Source: Tillus elongatus (lineage: Eukaryota; Arthropoda; Insecta; Coleoptera; Cleridae). From it: a DNA stretch of 64,000 nucleotides. Below, piece by piece: positions 24,901 to 35,253 of the stretch; within the stretch, counting starts at the first letter, position 1; each line of letters starts with the position of its first letter. The stretch spans positions 72,010,082 to 72,074,081 of the forward strand of contig OZ023270.1 of assembly GCA_964006375.1 (NCBI GenBank). Direction: 5' to 3'. The notes beneath the pieces are model-generated. The model saw only the letters and a program-made list of their open reading frames with translations. It ran no database searches and was not told where the DNA came from. Made by a program: the position numbers and the translations under genes.

Positions 24901-25080
24901 GTTCAATATAATAATCGACAAGCTCGAATACCTGGTGTGCTGAGGTTTTCTGCGGTTTCTGAAATTATACCAGATAGCCCACAAAACTTGTTGATGCACT
25001 AAGTAAACGACGAAGGAAGTCAGGAAGCAGATAGCCTTGCAAAAAGGGCAGCAACAACACCATTCTATGGACCAAAGCCC
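21960..25080 (-). pseudogene. jockey-type LINE 2 reverse transcriptase with internal tandem duplication
   Basis: From the C-terminal side upward: RRSFCTMFAACTIVYRRI (22000), QLQYC, VYYPLLDGEYRGKIQKLKNS (22280), EEVRNLGLIMDTIF (22450), the fingers GVSRGVPQGSILGPILF near 22670 (B motif), DYTREFDTIRHEVLVKLL near 22830 (A motif with catalytic Asp; usually DFSKAFDTI), SNTSGIDNISLEMSK (23030) and a linker PQPWITDNLKILMS (23440). The YADD segment is missing: after GPILF the frame jumps to C-terminal sequence near 22600. Stops and shifts are frequent. The part from 22714 to 23896 is repeated at 23897-25080. The 5' end is cut at 25080. Confidence 0.8.
22714..25080. repeat. 1183-bp tandem duplication, two units
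   Basis: Unit one is 22714-23896 and unit two 23897-25080. I noticed only about six substitutions between them, for example near 22950/24133, 22988/24171 and 23344/24527, so identity is about 99.5%. The junction shares a single C. The unit covers the middle of LINE 2. Confidence 0.95.
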
Positions 25081-25084
25081 GGTT

Positions 25085-25515
25085 GTGGATTAACAAAAAA
25101 ACATGTAAGAAACGAACCTGATACTTGGGAGAGGAACCAAATGCTGCCACACTGGAGAAAACGTTCAATAATACCTACGACATTGAAGTCGCAAAGCAGA
25201 GAAGCGAAATGCATATACGACGGATTAAACAATTTACAAGTAAATGACAAACAACGACCATCAGAAAATAAACTACAGAAAAAAACTTTGTTTGCTTACC
25301 ATTTGAACGACGAATCAGAAAAAATCTCGATAGCATTTTCAAACAAGGTAATTTGCAACTAACATTTGCGCCAAAAAATACTTTAAAACACTTGTTGGGT
25401 AACCCCAAAGATAGGGATAAAGCCACTATGAAATAGGCTGTAAATATTGTAACCTTAAATACGTTGTGCATACGAAAATATCTATTGAAACTAGATTTAA
25501 AAAAACTTGACAATT
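25085..25515 (+). pseudogene. Penelope-like element fragment (RT end and GIY-YIG start)
   Basis: Plus-strand reading gives SQSREAKCIYDGLNNLQ, then ESEKISIAFSNK, LTFAPKNTLKHLLGNPKDRD, then in the next frame YEIGCKYCNLKYVVHTKISI and ETRFKK. The order ISKIF...APKNTLKxLLGNPKD...GVYEIxCKxC...KYxGQTxRSxxTRFKEH is the linker and GIY-YIG endonuclease of Penelope-like elements, which combine an RT with a GIY-YIG nuclease. Here the KYVGQT position reads KYVVHT, so the nuclease motif is altered. One frameshift lies near 25420. The 5' side is cut where the LINE 2 duplication ends. Confidence 0.65.
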
Positions 25516-25769
25516 AAATGCTTAAGATACGTTACCAAATACAGTAATAATTGAATTTGTATGAACTCAGCACCTTCGCCCATGTATAGTTCATTTTATA
25601 AAAGTGCCGACAAGGCATGGGACTAAAGATAGTGGCATTTGAATCACGAGACTTTCGATAAGCAAGCAGTGAAAGTTTGTTTGCTCGATCCTCTCTCGAA
25701 GATGGCGAGCACATGCACTTAAAATAAACGCGATTTTGGTTGCTAGGTATTTAAAATTTTTCATCCTCT
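25516..25769. other. unassigned spacer
   Basis: No feature recognised. Confidence 0.3.
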
Positions 25770-25892
25770 GATGACGCCAATGTTGTTAGTGACACGTCAG
25801 ATCTTAATCAATGTGTTTTGGTGAATTAGGTTTCTCCAAGTGTACTTATCAGTGCTCATCACAGGTTCCAATCCTTCACTTAGTTTAGTATG
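25770..25892. repeat. family D repeat, single arm
   Basis: TCTGATGACGCCAATGTTG, AATGTGTTTTGGTGAATTAG and CAGTGCTCATCACAGGTTCC match arm two and tail of the repeat at 17914-18131. Confidence 0.65.
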
Positions 25893-27104
25893 ACTGCTTA
25901 GGGAAAAAATTAGTCACTAAAGATAAAACACAGAAAATGTTAGCGGAATCTACGACTTATAGAAAAAAAAGTAAAAACTGATCAAACCGTGGTCTGCTTA
26001 CCCCTTGAACCGCAAATCATGAGGGGTTAAAATGTTTAAGATCCCCTATATTTATAGCTTGATAAACGGCCCGAATTAAAATTTTAAACTGAAAATATGG
26101 TATATAGTGGAAAGATCAAGGTCTAAGGAAGGCAATAAAGAATTTTTTAGGGAACTGTCGCTTTTATAAAGAAAATTTGACGTTACTGCCAAACCATGAT
26201 TTAACAATTTTTGTCACAGAATTTGTTCAAAAACACACGTCGCCTATAATAAATATCCAAGAATAAGAGATGAACCAATAAAAGTGCAATTTTTGCAAAT
26301 ACAATGACATTATGTATTTAGTTCATAAATAAGTGCCATATTATAAGAATATGGAAAGATAAGAAAGAAAAAAAAATCCGCTGACGTCTCTATAAAAATG
26401 ATTTTAAGTTTTTTTTTGTCTTTAAATTTAATTTAATCTTTATCTTTAAAAATAAGATGTCATCTCAGAACAAAATAGTTAAATCTGTTTCTATGATTGA
26501 TAAAATAGTCACAATTCAATTAATTCCGTAATTAACTGTTTATTTACATTAACTTTTAGGATATAAATAAAATTTCCTGAGACAGCAAGTTGGCGTCTCT
26601 CTAACGACCACATACAAAAACAATTTATCAGCTAGCATATGTGGTTCACTGATATAATGCTCCTGTATTAAGCGGGCGGTCCGGGTTTGGTTCCTGCCCA
26701 AAGCATGTAACATGTGATGTTCCACTATATTTAATATTTGGTAGAAACAATAATGTCCAGATATCAAATGTTTGGGCCAAGATCTCGCTTTCTCATAAAA
26801 CGTCCCGATAACTTTGTCACAGTTGAGTCTACAATTACAATTTTCAGCGGACATTCTTATATTGTTGCTATTATAGTGATTTTCATTAAGTACATTCACT
26901 AATAGAGAATTTGTTTTTAAAAAACTCCTTTGTTGTTGGAAAAACCGGTTCGATTACGTTAACTAAAACGAAACAGGCAACTAATAAGAAAAAATACTTG
27001 ATACTTTGATAATTTGGCAGATACATTTCTTTTCTAAGTATGAATTAAGTTTTCTTTTGGAAAGCTTTTGTAACTTTAATTTAATTAGCAATTTTTTATT
27101 TTTT
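25893..27104. other. unassigned AT-rich sequence
   Basis: No supported gene. A 116-codon minus-strand open frame at 26549-26899 has no motif and no related copy that I can see. Confidence 0.4.
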
Positions 27105-28612
27105 TATTTCAACAACACACCACGAGGGCTGACAGCCTAAATACTATTGTACCGTGGGTGTCGACAAGGAGGAAAGAGGCACCTTGTTAATTCTGGACTT
27201 GAAGGTTTGGAGGTTCGGGGGAGAAGGAAAAAACATGTGCCGGCAAGGAGTTCCACAACTTGGAAGTCCTCGGGACAAAAGAGCGGGCATAACAAGTTGT
27301 TCTATGTCTGACCTGACCTGACCTGACCTGGACAGTAAAAGGCTGCATTCGCTCTGTTACCCTGGTAAATCTGTTGGGGGCAGCAGGTGGAGGAACTATG
27401 GAAGAAAGCTCCTCTGAGCAGTGTCCGTGCAGATATCTATAAAAGAGAGAGAGGTCACCAACGGCACGTCGGTGGGCAAGGGATAGCATCCTTTAGGTGA
27501 GGGTAGGGTCACCGATGAGACGTATAGCTCTCTTCTGAATGGAGTCCAGGAAAGCGAGTGTAGAAGCGGCAGCAGCACCCCAGATGTGGGAGCAGTATTC
27601 GAGGTTTGGTCTTATTTGTGAAGTATATAAGGTATAGAGATTAGCTGGTGAAAAGTATTTGCGAGCCCCGAAGAGGAAACCTAATTTCTTAGCAGCCGCT
27701 TCTGCAATTGATGTGACATGGTGGTGCCAATTGAGATTTCGATCCACAGAAATGCCAACAAGTGAAAAAGACTCATTACTTTGAATAACTTGGTTGTTCA
27801 TTGTGATGGGTCTAGGGCTGGTGTATCTCTTATGAGAAAGAAAGCAAGACTGTGATTTGGTGGGGTTGAATTGTACAAGATTTCTACTTCCCCAGTCTAA
27901 CATTTTTTGGAGATCCACGGAGACAGAACCCTCCATGAGTCTGCGACACTCATCTAATTGCACTAAAGAGACAGGCTTAGAATAGGAAATTTGCTGCCCA
28001 GATACAGTGTTTTGGTGGTAGGTCATAGGCCGGAAGTTTATTAAGCAGCGCTGCGTGCCAGACCTGGTCGAATGCTTAGGATATGTCTAGAAAGACAATC
28101 TGGGATTCACCGTGTAGTTCCATAGACCTTTTCCAAGAATGGGTGACAAAGGAAAGCAGGTGTGCGTTGACGGAATCCATACTGCCTGTCGGGGATTAGA
28201 CTGTGGTTTTCAAGAAATTTTAGTAATTCGGTGTTTATATACTTTTCCATCACTTTAGAGACAACTGAAAGGAGAGAAATACGCCTGTAGTTGCTAGGAA
28301 ACGCTTTGGATCCTTTCTTGAAGACGGGTTATACTCGAGCAGTTTTCCAGTTACTAGGGAATATGCCTCTATTGTAAGATGTCTGAAACAGACGAGTCAG
28401 GACAGGAGCAAGTTCTGGTGAGCATTTCTTGAGAACAATTGCTGGGATCTCGTCAAAGTCAGAGGCTTTCCAGCTATTAAGAGAAGGGAGCATCTTTCGT
28501 GGCTTTTTAGTGTTGAAAATGATATCCGTCATTTTATGCGCTACATTGGGAACTTTTGGTTGTTGAACATTTGGAGGTGGGTTGAGAGTAGAATTGCCGG
28601 CGAACAACTTAC
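27105..28612 (-). pseudogene. jockey/CR1-type LINE 3, copy with RT core deleted
   Basis: The minus strand starts in NSTLNPPPNVQQPK (28600), continues EIPAIVLKKCSPELAPVLTR, SNWKTARV, then a broken YRPISLLSVVS region and the FDQVWHAALLN A-motif area near 28060. It then jumps to SYSKPVSLVQLDECRRLM (27960), skipping the GVPQGS and YADD segments present at 53760-57040. The C-terminus follows (NLVQFNPTKSQSCFLSHK, LGFLFGARKYFSPANLYTLY, LEYCSHIWGAA, SLWNSLPAHVF-like). It ends in the A/T-rich 3' tail around 27105. The loss of the catalytic core makes it inert. Confidence 0.85.
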
Positions 28613-28619
28613 AGTACCT

Positions 28620-28900
28620 AGATATACCAGTATAAATTTTTTAGCTTCATAGAAAATTCAGTTTTAGTCCTTTAAAGTTTTATACCGAATCGAAGCTATA
28701 ACACAAGATTAAAATATTTGTATGATAATAGAGATATATCTATGGTAACACATTCGAAAAAAATCTGCACATCAGCGCGTATTATACGACCTGTAAAATC
28801 GATTTTTAAGGCCTGTTTAAATTTGTATTAATTTTAATTAAATGCTGTACTAATAGTGTACAATTTTTATTAAAATTGACTATCATAACGCACTTGTCAT
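28620..28900 (+). repeat. family B repeat, copy 1, ending in ATAACGCACTTG
   Basis: TTTTTTAGCTTCAT, GATAATAGAGATAT, TGGTAACAC.TTCGAAAAAA, GACCTGTAAA and GTACTAATAGTGTA occur in the same order at 33460-33745. Both copies finish with the family A-like TAACGCACTTG. Confidence 0.65.
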
Positions 28901-30104
28901 TTACCGGTTTTTCCTTTTTTCACAGTCCCCCTTATATGGGTATCGAATTGAAGGGTTTTACAAGTAAAATAGAGTGAGCTGGGTAACGTCTTGATGAATT
29001 GAAAATGGTGGCCGACGCAAGCTGACGGAATATTTCTTTCTCAACAACCCCTTAATAGGGGGTATTATATGAAAGGGCTTTACGATTAAATTACTGTGGA
29101 CTAGCGCGGCCGACGTAGATATAAATAATAAAAACTTGTTTGTAAAATATTTTGCACAAATCAATTATTTTATAGTGTTTCATTGTAACTGATAAATACA
29201 GCATGGTGGGTTATAACCTTCTCTTGTTATTTTTAGTTTTTATTTACTTATATAAACAAACATTAAATGTTTGCATCCTGTCAGACTAGCTGAATGTTAA
29301 AGCATTTATCCCAAAAATCACCTTTGTTATAACCCAACACATTCGTTTACATTTATAGTGCATTACTCTATACTTAGAGAACATTATGGGAGTTAAAAAA
29401 AGTGTTTGCTACTTGTCATATACATTCTTGTTAGTGTAAATGATCTTCGTTTGACGCAACAACACTTGACGATAACTTTTTGCTAATGTTTTCTCAAGAA
29501 ATAGCCTCGCCAACTCTTTCCATACCTATAATTAAAAACCACAACGTATCATTTCGTAAACAAGTAAATCATCAGATCAACACATCTTTAGCGTCATAGT
29601 TCGAACATGCAAAGCTTTTCGATAACGTCATTTGTGAAAACAAGTTCAAAGGGGGATCTACATCCATTATTAACTTGTAGTAAAAACAAATTTTAAATAA
29701 AAACAGAAATGCGCAACAATTAAAATTATAGGTAATTATAATGAATATTGCGCCTTACCTGACTTAGTATATTGTAAAATTAATTAGCGACTTACTCATC
29801 AGATGAAGGTAATGGCAGTAAATAGGTTATCTTTCCCACTGGGTAAATAAGTTTTCTGGGTGAGTCTTAGTTCACAATTATGATAATCCTGGTCTAAGAG
29901 AAACAGTTGAAATCAACCCTTAATACTTTTATAAGGTTAAGCTCCTGCTTGCAAATGGCTACCAAATTATGTGAAAGCCAACGGAAAACCACGGTATTGC
30001 GCCTTAATTCAAACGAAATGCATTACAATTTTGACAATACAAACGGTTTTTAATCATAATACTTTATAAACTTGTTGGTGCCACCCTAGCAAAAATCTTG
30101 CTTC
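28901..30104. other. unassigned sequence
   Basis: Two diverged blocks with CCCTTATATGGGTATC and CCTTAATAGGGGGTAT at 28926 and 29048 look like a decayed ~120-bp direct repeat. The rest shows nothing I recognise. Confidence 0.35.
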
Positions 30105-30590
30105 TTCGATATAAAACGCAGTAGTAGAATTTTTGAGCACTCTAAACCCACCTGGTCTTCATACCATCGGACATTGTTACGTGTGGGCACACCCGCAACG
30201 TTGCTTAGAAATTTGAAACCACCCAAACTTTGTAATGGTACTAGGCTACAAGTTGAAGTTTTGTAATGTAGTAGAGGCAACTATTATAACCGGGTCTGCT
30301 CAAGGAGAAATTGTATTTATTCCGCGTATCCCTTTAATTTCAAATGAGCTCCCTTGTGAATTTAAGAGACCGCAGTTTCCCCTGAAAATATGATTTGCAA
30401 TGACAATGAATAGGTCACAGGGGTAAACTCCAAAATTCGCAGGAGTTGACTTAAGACTGTTTCTCCCATGGCCAGTTTTACGTATCGTTTTCGCATGTGA
30501 CCTTACCCCATAGCCTAATTGTACTGACACCGCACTCTAAAATGGTAAAGAACGTCGTATATAAAGAAACATATACCATATCTAGGTTTT
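30105..30590 (+). pseudogene. Helitron/PIF1-type helicase, C-terminal part
   Basis: The frames read VEFLSTLNPPGLHTI (30125), then VGTPATLLRNLKPPKLCNGT (30177), VVEATIITGSAQGEIVFIP, RIPLISNELPCEFKRPQFPL (30330-30380), FAMTMNRSQG (degraded motif VI region, usually FAMTINKAQGQ), FAGVDLR, then CFSHGQFYVSFSHVTLPHS (30460) and KNVVYKE. This order is the C-terminal third of the Pif1-like helicase of Helitrons. At least two frameshifts and two stops make it non-functional. The helicase would unwind DNA during rolling-circle transposition. The Walker A region and Rep domain are not present upstream. Confidence 0.8.
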
Positions 30591-30723
30591 TTTCTTTTTT
30601 TTTCCACCTCTAATTACTGACTTGAAATTTTGAGTTTCTTCTTTTGCAATATTAACCGAGGTTTTAGGTTTAATTTGTATATGTATGTCGGTTTGTAAGG
30701 TATTTATGATTTTGCTAGGCCTT

Positions 30724-30877
30724 GGGCCAGGGCTGACAATTTACTAAATTGTTAGTTGGTTGTATACAGTCTCTATTTTTAACACTTTGTGTTATTTGGA
30801 GCTCACGTGACAACATACTACTTGGTTCCGCAACTAGGTGGCGGCACGTTAGTTCGTGTCTCACCACTCACTTAGTG
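30724..30877 (+). repeat. 154-bp direct repeat, unit 1
   Basis: Starts GGGCCAGGGCTGACAATTTA and ends CACCACTCACTTAGTG. The same text with few changes is at 31043-31197. Confidence 0.95.
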
Positions 30878-31042
30878 TTGGAAGGCTGGCTACCATAGCC
30901 ATATTACTTTATAGGTATATTTTCGCTGCAGTTAGTATGTCGTACTAACGAGCTCTAATTAGAGCGAAACCGATCAACGGTTCTAATTGTTGTGACAATG
31001 CATCTAGCCTTACATAATTTGTCCCTATATTAGGGTAGAACT

Positions 31043-31197
31043 GGGCCAGGGCTGACAATTTACTAAATTGTTAGTTGGTTGTATACAGTCTCTATTTTTT
31101 AACACTTTGTGTTATTTGGAGCTGACGTGACAACATACTACTAAGTTCCACAACTAGGTGGCGGCACGTTTGTTCGTGTCTCACCACTCACTTAGTG
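31043..31197 (+). repeat. 155-bp direct repeat, unit 2
   Basis: Second unit of the pair at 30724, separated by 165 bp. It carries one extra T and a handful of substitutions. Confidence 0.95.
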
Positions 31198-31220
31198 CCT
31201 ATACAGCCTGAAAAATATGG

Positions 31221-31228
31221 TTATTATT

Positions 31229-31326
<98 letters not shown>
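31221..31326. repeat. (ATT)n microsatellite
   Basis: About 100 bp of ATT trinucleotides directly before the Helitron-like 3' end. Confidence 0.95.
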
Positions 31327-31327
<1 letters not shown>

Positions 31328-31330
31328 ACT

Positions 31331-31366
31331 TAATTCTACGCGAACGAAGTCGCAGGCAACAGCTAG
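31331..31366 (+). mobile_element. Helitron-like 3' terminus
   Basis: The sequence ACGCGAACGAAGTCGCAGG is a short hairpin (GCGA/TCGC), followed by CAACAGCTAG and then T. This is the hairpin-plus-CTAG|T layout of Helitron 3' ends. It lies about 770 bp downstream of the helicase remnant on the same strand, so both may belong to one element. Confidence 0.55.
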
Positions 31367-31929
31367 TAAAATATAAAATAAGCTACAAGATTCATATAAT
31401 ATGTGAATGTTTTCAGTTGTGTCGCAACTGACAAGAAGAGTTTAGCAACAAAATCTTGACCTTTACGCAATAAATGTATACACGTTATTCTACTGTTTAT
31501 CGCTCAGAATATTTATTCTTAAGTATAATAAATTAACCCAGCATCTTCTGCCACGCAGTTCAGTAAAATGGAAACAATAAGAGAAGAATAGAGATAAAAC
31601 TACATAAAACAGATCACGTCTTTACGTGTTAGAAATTGGAGAATAACAAATCATTGGTTAGGTACATTATGGTTATTTACAGAATAGCAATAAAAACCTG
31701 CGTTATTGTAGTGAATTTTCATTAAAATGTTTTTAATTGCAAATATGTGTTTTTTAATGAAAAGTATTAAATTTGGTTAACAGTATAACATTTATATTAA
31801 AAAAATCATCAAAAAACCTTATTATTTTAAAACCTACAGAAATTTTCCAAACAGAAAATTAAAATGTTTCAGAAAAAAACTGGTTTGACTTTCCTTACCA
31901 ACGAACCTCTTCAAGCTATTTACACACTT
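31367..31929. other. unassigned spacer with an inverted family A scrap
   Basis: TGCGTTATTGTAGTGAATTT at 31700 resembles the family A right end in reverse orientation. The rest is unrecognised. Confidence 0.4.
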
Positions 31930-32058
31930 TTAGTGAATTTTCTTTAAATAAAATCCCTAATGAGGAGATCGCTACTTTTGAATTTGAAAAAAATTCCTAA
32001 ATGCGAACGCGAATTAGGCCCCTAGAAAACGTATCCGGGGTCAGTTTCAATTTTATAT

Positions 32059-32061
<3 letters not shown>

Positions 32062-32144
<83 letters not shown>
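32062..32144. repeat. (TA)n core of family A copy
   Basis: 83 bp of uninterrupted TA. Confidence 0.95.
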
Positions 32145-32147
<3 letters not shown>

Positions 32148-32324
32148 ACCGATAACTCAAAAAATAATGAACCGATTTTTATTTTATTTGGTGAGTACCT
32201 TCTCTTTGTAAGTCGCTTGGATAAAGTCGTTAGCCAGGAAAATCGACCGAGATTTTCCCGGAAAATGCGCTTTTTTCCGAAAATTTTTATATCTTCGGAA
32301 ACAACAAAGTAAGGGCAAAATATT

Positions 32325-32690
32325 TAGACTACAAAAATCGGTAAATAATTATGTGCATATCGCCTCATATAATAAGCTACCGGTTCACATAAAGTCCTAA
32401 GATTATAGGAAATTTAAAAATGCTATAAAGCATTACTTTAAGCAAAACGCTTACTATTCAGACATGGATGCCTCCATAGTACTATAGTGTTTGTATCTCG
32501 CCGTTTGTGTGAATTCTAGATAACGCTGTATATATATGTCCGTGTGTATATACAGCTTTGTATTTTTGTTTTTTGTTCTTTTCGTTTTTATGTGTCTTAG
32601 TCTCTATGTTCACATGTAGTAATTTGTATTTTACAAGGTTCACTTATTGTATAGTTAATTTTAACTAATTTAAACACTATATCTCCAGAA
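32325..32690 (+). pseudogene. LINE 3' end, 5'-truncated
   Basis: Plus-strand reading gives YNKLPVHIKS, then YRKFKNAIKHYFKQNAYYSD and MDASIVL. This is the typical extreme C-terminus of jockey/CR1-type reverse transcriptases (…YNKLPxxIKxxxxxxxFKxxLKxYLxxxAYYSV…). About 220 bp of apparent 3' untranslated region follow. It is inserted in the family A copy at 31930-33374. Confidence 0.65.
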
Positions 32691-33094
32691 ATAACAAAGT
32701 AAGGCCAACCAAATTTGGTACGCGTATTTGTGTTATAAAGAATGAACAACGTGCAAAAATTTAGGTCTCTAAGTTTAAAGACAAAAAAGTTATGGGTATT
32801 AAAAGAAATTTGTAGTTTTCCTCAAAACGTCAAAGTCGAGATTTGAAACGTCAAAATTGGCAATGTTTAGGCCAAGAACGTGAAACAAATACGGATTGTG
32901 AAACGAAAATGTTGCAAGAAGAGTTTCGGCGAACCCTTAAGTTTCAGCTTCAACCGTCATTGCCCTGCATTTTACTAAAGTTAAGTTTATAGTTTAACGG
33001 TCTATAATTTTTAGCTAATTTTCGTAGAACAAATTCGTTAATGCATTTTTGCATTTTTTATCGTAATATGATGCATGTTTGTAAGAAAAAATAT

Positions 33095-33374
33095 GGATGC
33101 AGTAAGTGTGTTTTGGTAGCGAATTTTCATTAAATCCTTCAAATTTCAAAAACTCAATTTGCTATTAACGTAGGGTTTGTTGGCTAGGACACCAACATTT
33201 AAGTTTATTTTCCGAAATTTTTTGTACATTTTCAAACAATAAGTAATGTTGATAAAATATAGTACATTGTTTCTACTATATAGGCTATACCGGTAATCAG
33301 ATTGACGCCTGCTCGCATTTGCTATTAAAAACATTTTTATGAAAATTCTCTTCCATAACGCACTTGCTGCGTCC
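33095..33374. mobile_element. small inverted-repeat unit, family A right end
   Basis: GGATGCAGTAAGTGTG at 33095 and GCACTTGCTGCGTCC at 33374 are inverted copies with a 280-bp body, parallel to 16868-17174. Confidence 0.7.
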
Positions 33375-33384
33375 AGACTTTTTA

Positions 33385-33470
33385 ATAGTGTATTTTGACT
33401 TGCCACAATTATTGTATTTTTAAGTGTAAAAAGTGGCCAAATAAATATGTCTATCTATCTATACAAAATT
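33385..33470 (+). repeat. possible LINE 3' tail with (TCTA)n
   Basis: TTGTATTTTTAAGTGTAAA and CCAAATAAATATG followed by TCTATCTATCTA look like a LINE 3' untranslated end with a tetranucleotide tail. No coding part is attached. Confidence 0.4.
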
Positions 33471-33745
33471 TAAATTTTTTAGCTTCATCGAAAATTTAGT
33501 TCTGGGAATTTAAAGGTTTTCTCTCAAAGAAGCTAGAATATAATATTTGCATATTTTTTATGATAATAGGGAGATATCGATGGTAACATTTTCGAAAAAA
33601 TGCTCCAAAACAGCACGTATTAGGACCTGTAAACTCGATCTTCAAGATCTGTTTAAATTAAAAATATTAATTTTAGTAATATTATGCCGTACTAATAGTG
33701 TAACATTCTTATGGAAATTCACTACAATAACGCACTTGCTGCGAG
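33471..33745 (+). repeat. family B repeat, copy 2
   Basis: Matches 28620-28900 along its length and ends AATAACGCACTTGCTGCG, tying family B to the family A terminus. Confidence 0.65.
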
Positions 33746-34413
33746 CCGAAATTTAATCTTTTTTGTAATTCGTTTTATCATGGTTTGTGCACATTCACTT
33801 TGAAAGAAATTGTAGTAGAAAATATGGAACAATACTAGTCATCTGGTGAATGACGTTAAACGCTTTTCATCGTTGTATTTATTACCAGTTTTTAACACTT
33901 AACTCATTTATATAAAATGCACGTCTAACTGTGGCGAATTTTCTTTGCAAATTCTGCAAATTAGCGAACAAGCGTGCAATAAAACGACGAACGGTACATG
34001 ATTTACGTAAAAGAATGCCCTTAATCGCATCATGAAAGTTGCAATGTAGACAATCGGGTCACATCACATTAGAATATCCTAGATACGACACCTACAAGAA
34101 ATAAACTTCTCATAAAACAGCCGAGATGAAATTGCACTCACGTTTAATTACATATTAACAAGATTCATGCAAAAATCGAAGACGAAGAAAGTCTGCCATT
34201 CGATACAGAAACAGAGGATGTCCAGAGAAAGCAATGAAGCAAGGAAATGAGCTTCCAATCCGGTGATTATTGTGCTGTATCTTGGATTGTGTTGTTAATT
34301 ATAGAACTAATGGTGTTAAGCTACTACTAAATTAACTGCTTGATTGATTGATAAATTAACCCAGATTATCAGCAGGAGCGTCGCTTCCAAAATTTGTAAG
34401 GAGACGAAGCAAA

Positions 34414-34417
<4 letters not shown>
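33746..34417. other. unassigned AT-rich sequence
   Basis: No gene recognised before the (TA)n array. Confidence 0.4.

Positions 34418-34493
<76 letters not shown>
34418..34493. repeat. (TA)n array, left part
   Basis: 76 bp of TA directly against the left end of the mariner-like element at 34494. Together with 37548-37646 it looks like one array split by the insertion. Confidence 0.95.
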
Positions 34494-34496
<3 letters not shown>

Positions 34497-35253
34497 GCTG
34501 TCCCACGTAAGGCGTGCATTAGAAGTTTTCGAACTAGTACTGGGATTTGGAATTTGAAAATTTGCAACTGCATGTATTACCATCTGCTCATTATAACTAA
34601 AATATTTTAGTGACTGTATCACTTCCGGTTGTACCGGAAGTTGCCAACAACTTTCTTAATTTTAATGGAATACCCTATATATTATTGCACATTCGGAATG
34701 AGCATGTAATTCTGAGGAAAATGATATGCCACTTGTGCATACTGGCGTCAGCCGTTCTTAAGATAATCGATTTTCTATTGTTTTTCCGTCATAAAGTTGC
34801 CAATTTTTGAAATGGCAATTCTAAGCCATCAAGTATGTGATGGTTCTGAAACTTGGCACAACCGGGGTCCTAGTGGTCAGAATTCTTCTCTTTGCGAGAA
34901 AAATTACAAAAATAATACAGTTGTTTAACAAAGATCAAATATCGATGATTTCAAACACGAAAAGGTATTTTTTTCCAAATGGAACACCCTGTATATTTTT
35001 ATCGCATATCCTTCGGAATGATATTCTTCTTCGATCTGTATTAGCATTCCCTATACCTATCTTGAATTATTTCTGAGTTATAAGAAGGAATATAAATAAA
35101 ACAGGAATATACTACAAAATTGGGAATCTACCTAGTCGGAGAGTAGGCTTTGGACATAATATAAAAACTTATGTCAAAGAGATGTATTATTAGTCTCGTT
35201 AGTTGTCATCGCAATAGAGTGATCTATTTCTTTGAAAGTATTGTGAGCTACAC

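Larger units (their letters stand above)
31930..33374 (+). mobile_element. family A composite element with a LINE tail inside
   Basis: Left hairpin at 31930, CGTATCCGGGGTCAGTTTC, (TA)n, CACACCGATAACTCAAAAA, then a ~365-bp LINE 3' fragment (32325-32690), CCAGAAATAACAAAGTAAGG, the CGTCAAA module, and the small inverted-repeat unit ending GCACTTGCTGCGTCC at 33374. The text before and after the LINE tail is continuous in other copies. Confidence 0.8.

Noticed and set aside
26549..26899. 116-codon minus-strand open frame
   Set aside because: No recognisable motif, no flanking signals, no related copy. The length is not unusual for chance over 64 kb.
30724..31197. Direct repeats as LTRs of a small retrotransposon
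   Set aside because: The units lack TG...CA ends and the 165 bp between them have no primer-binding site or polypurine tract that I can see.
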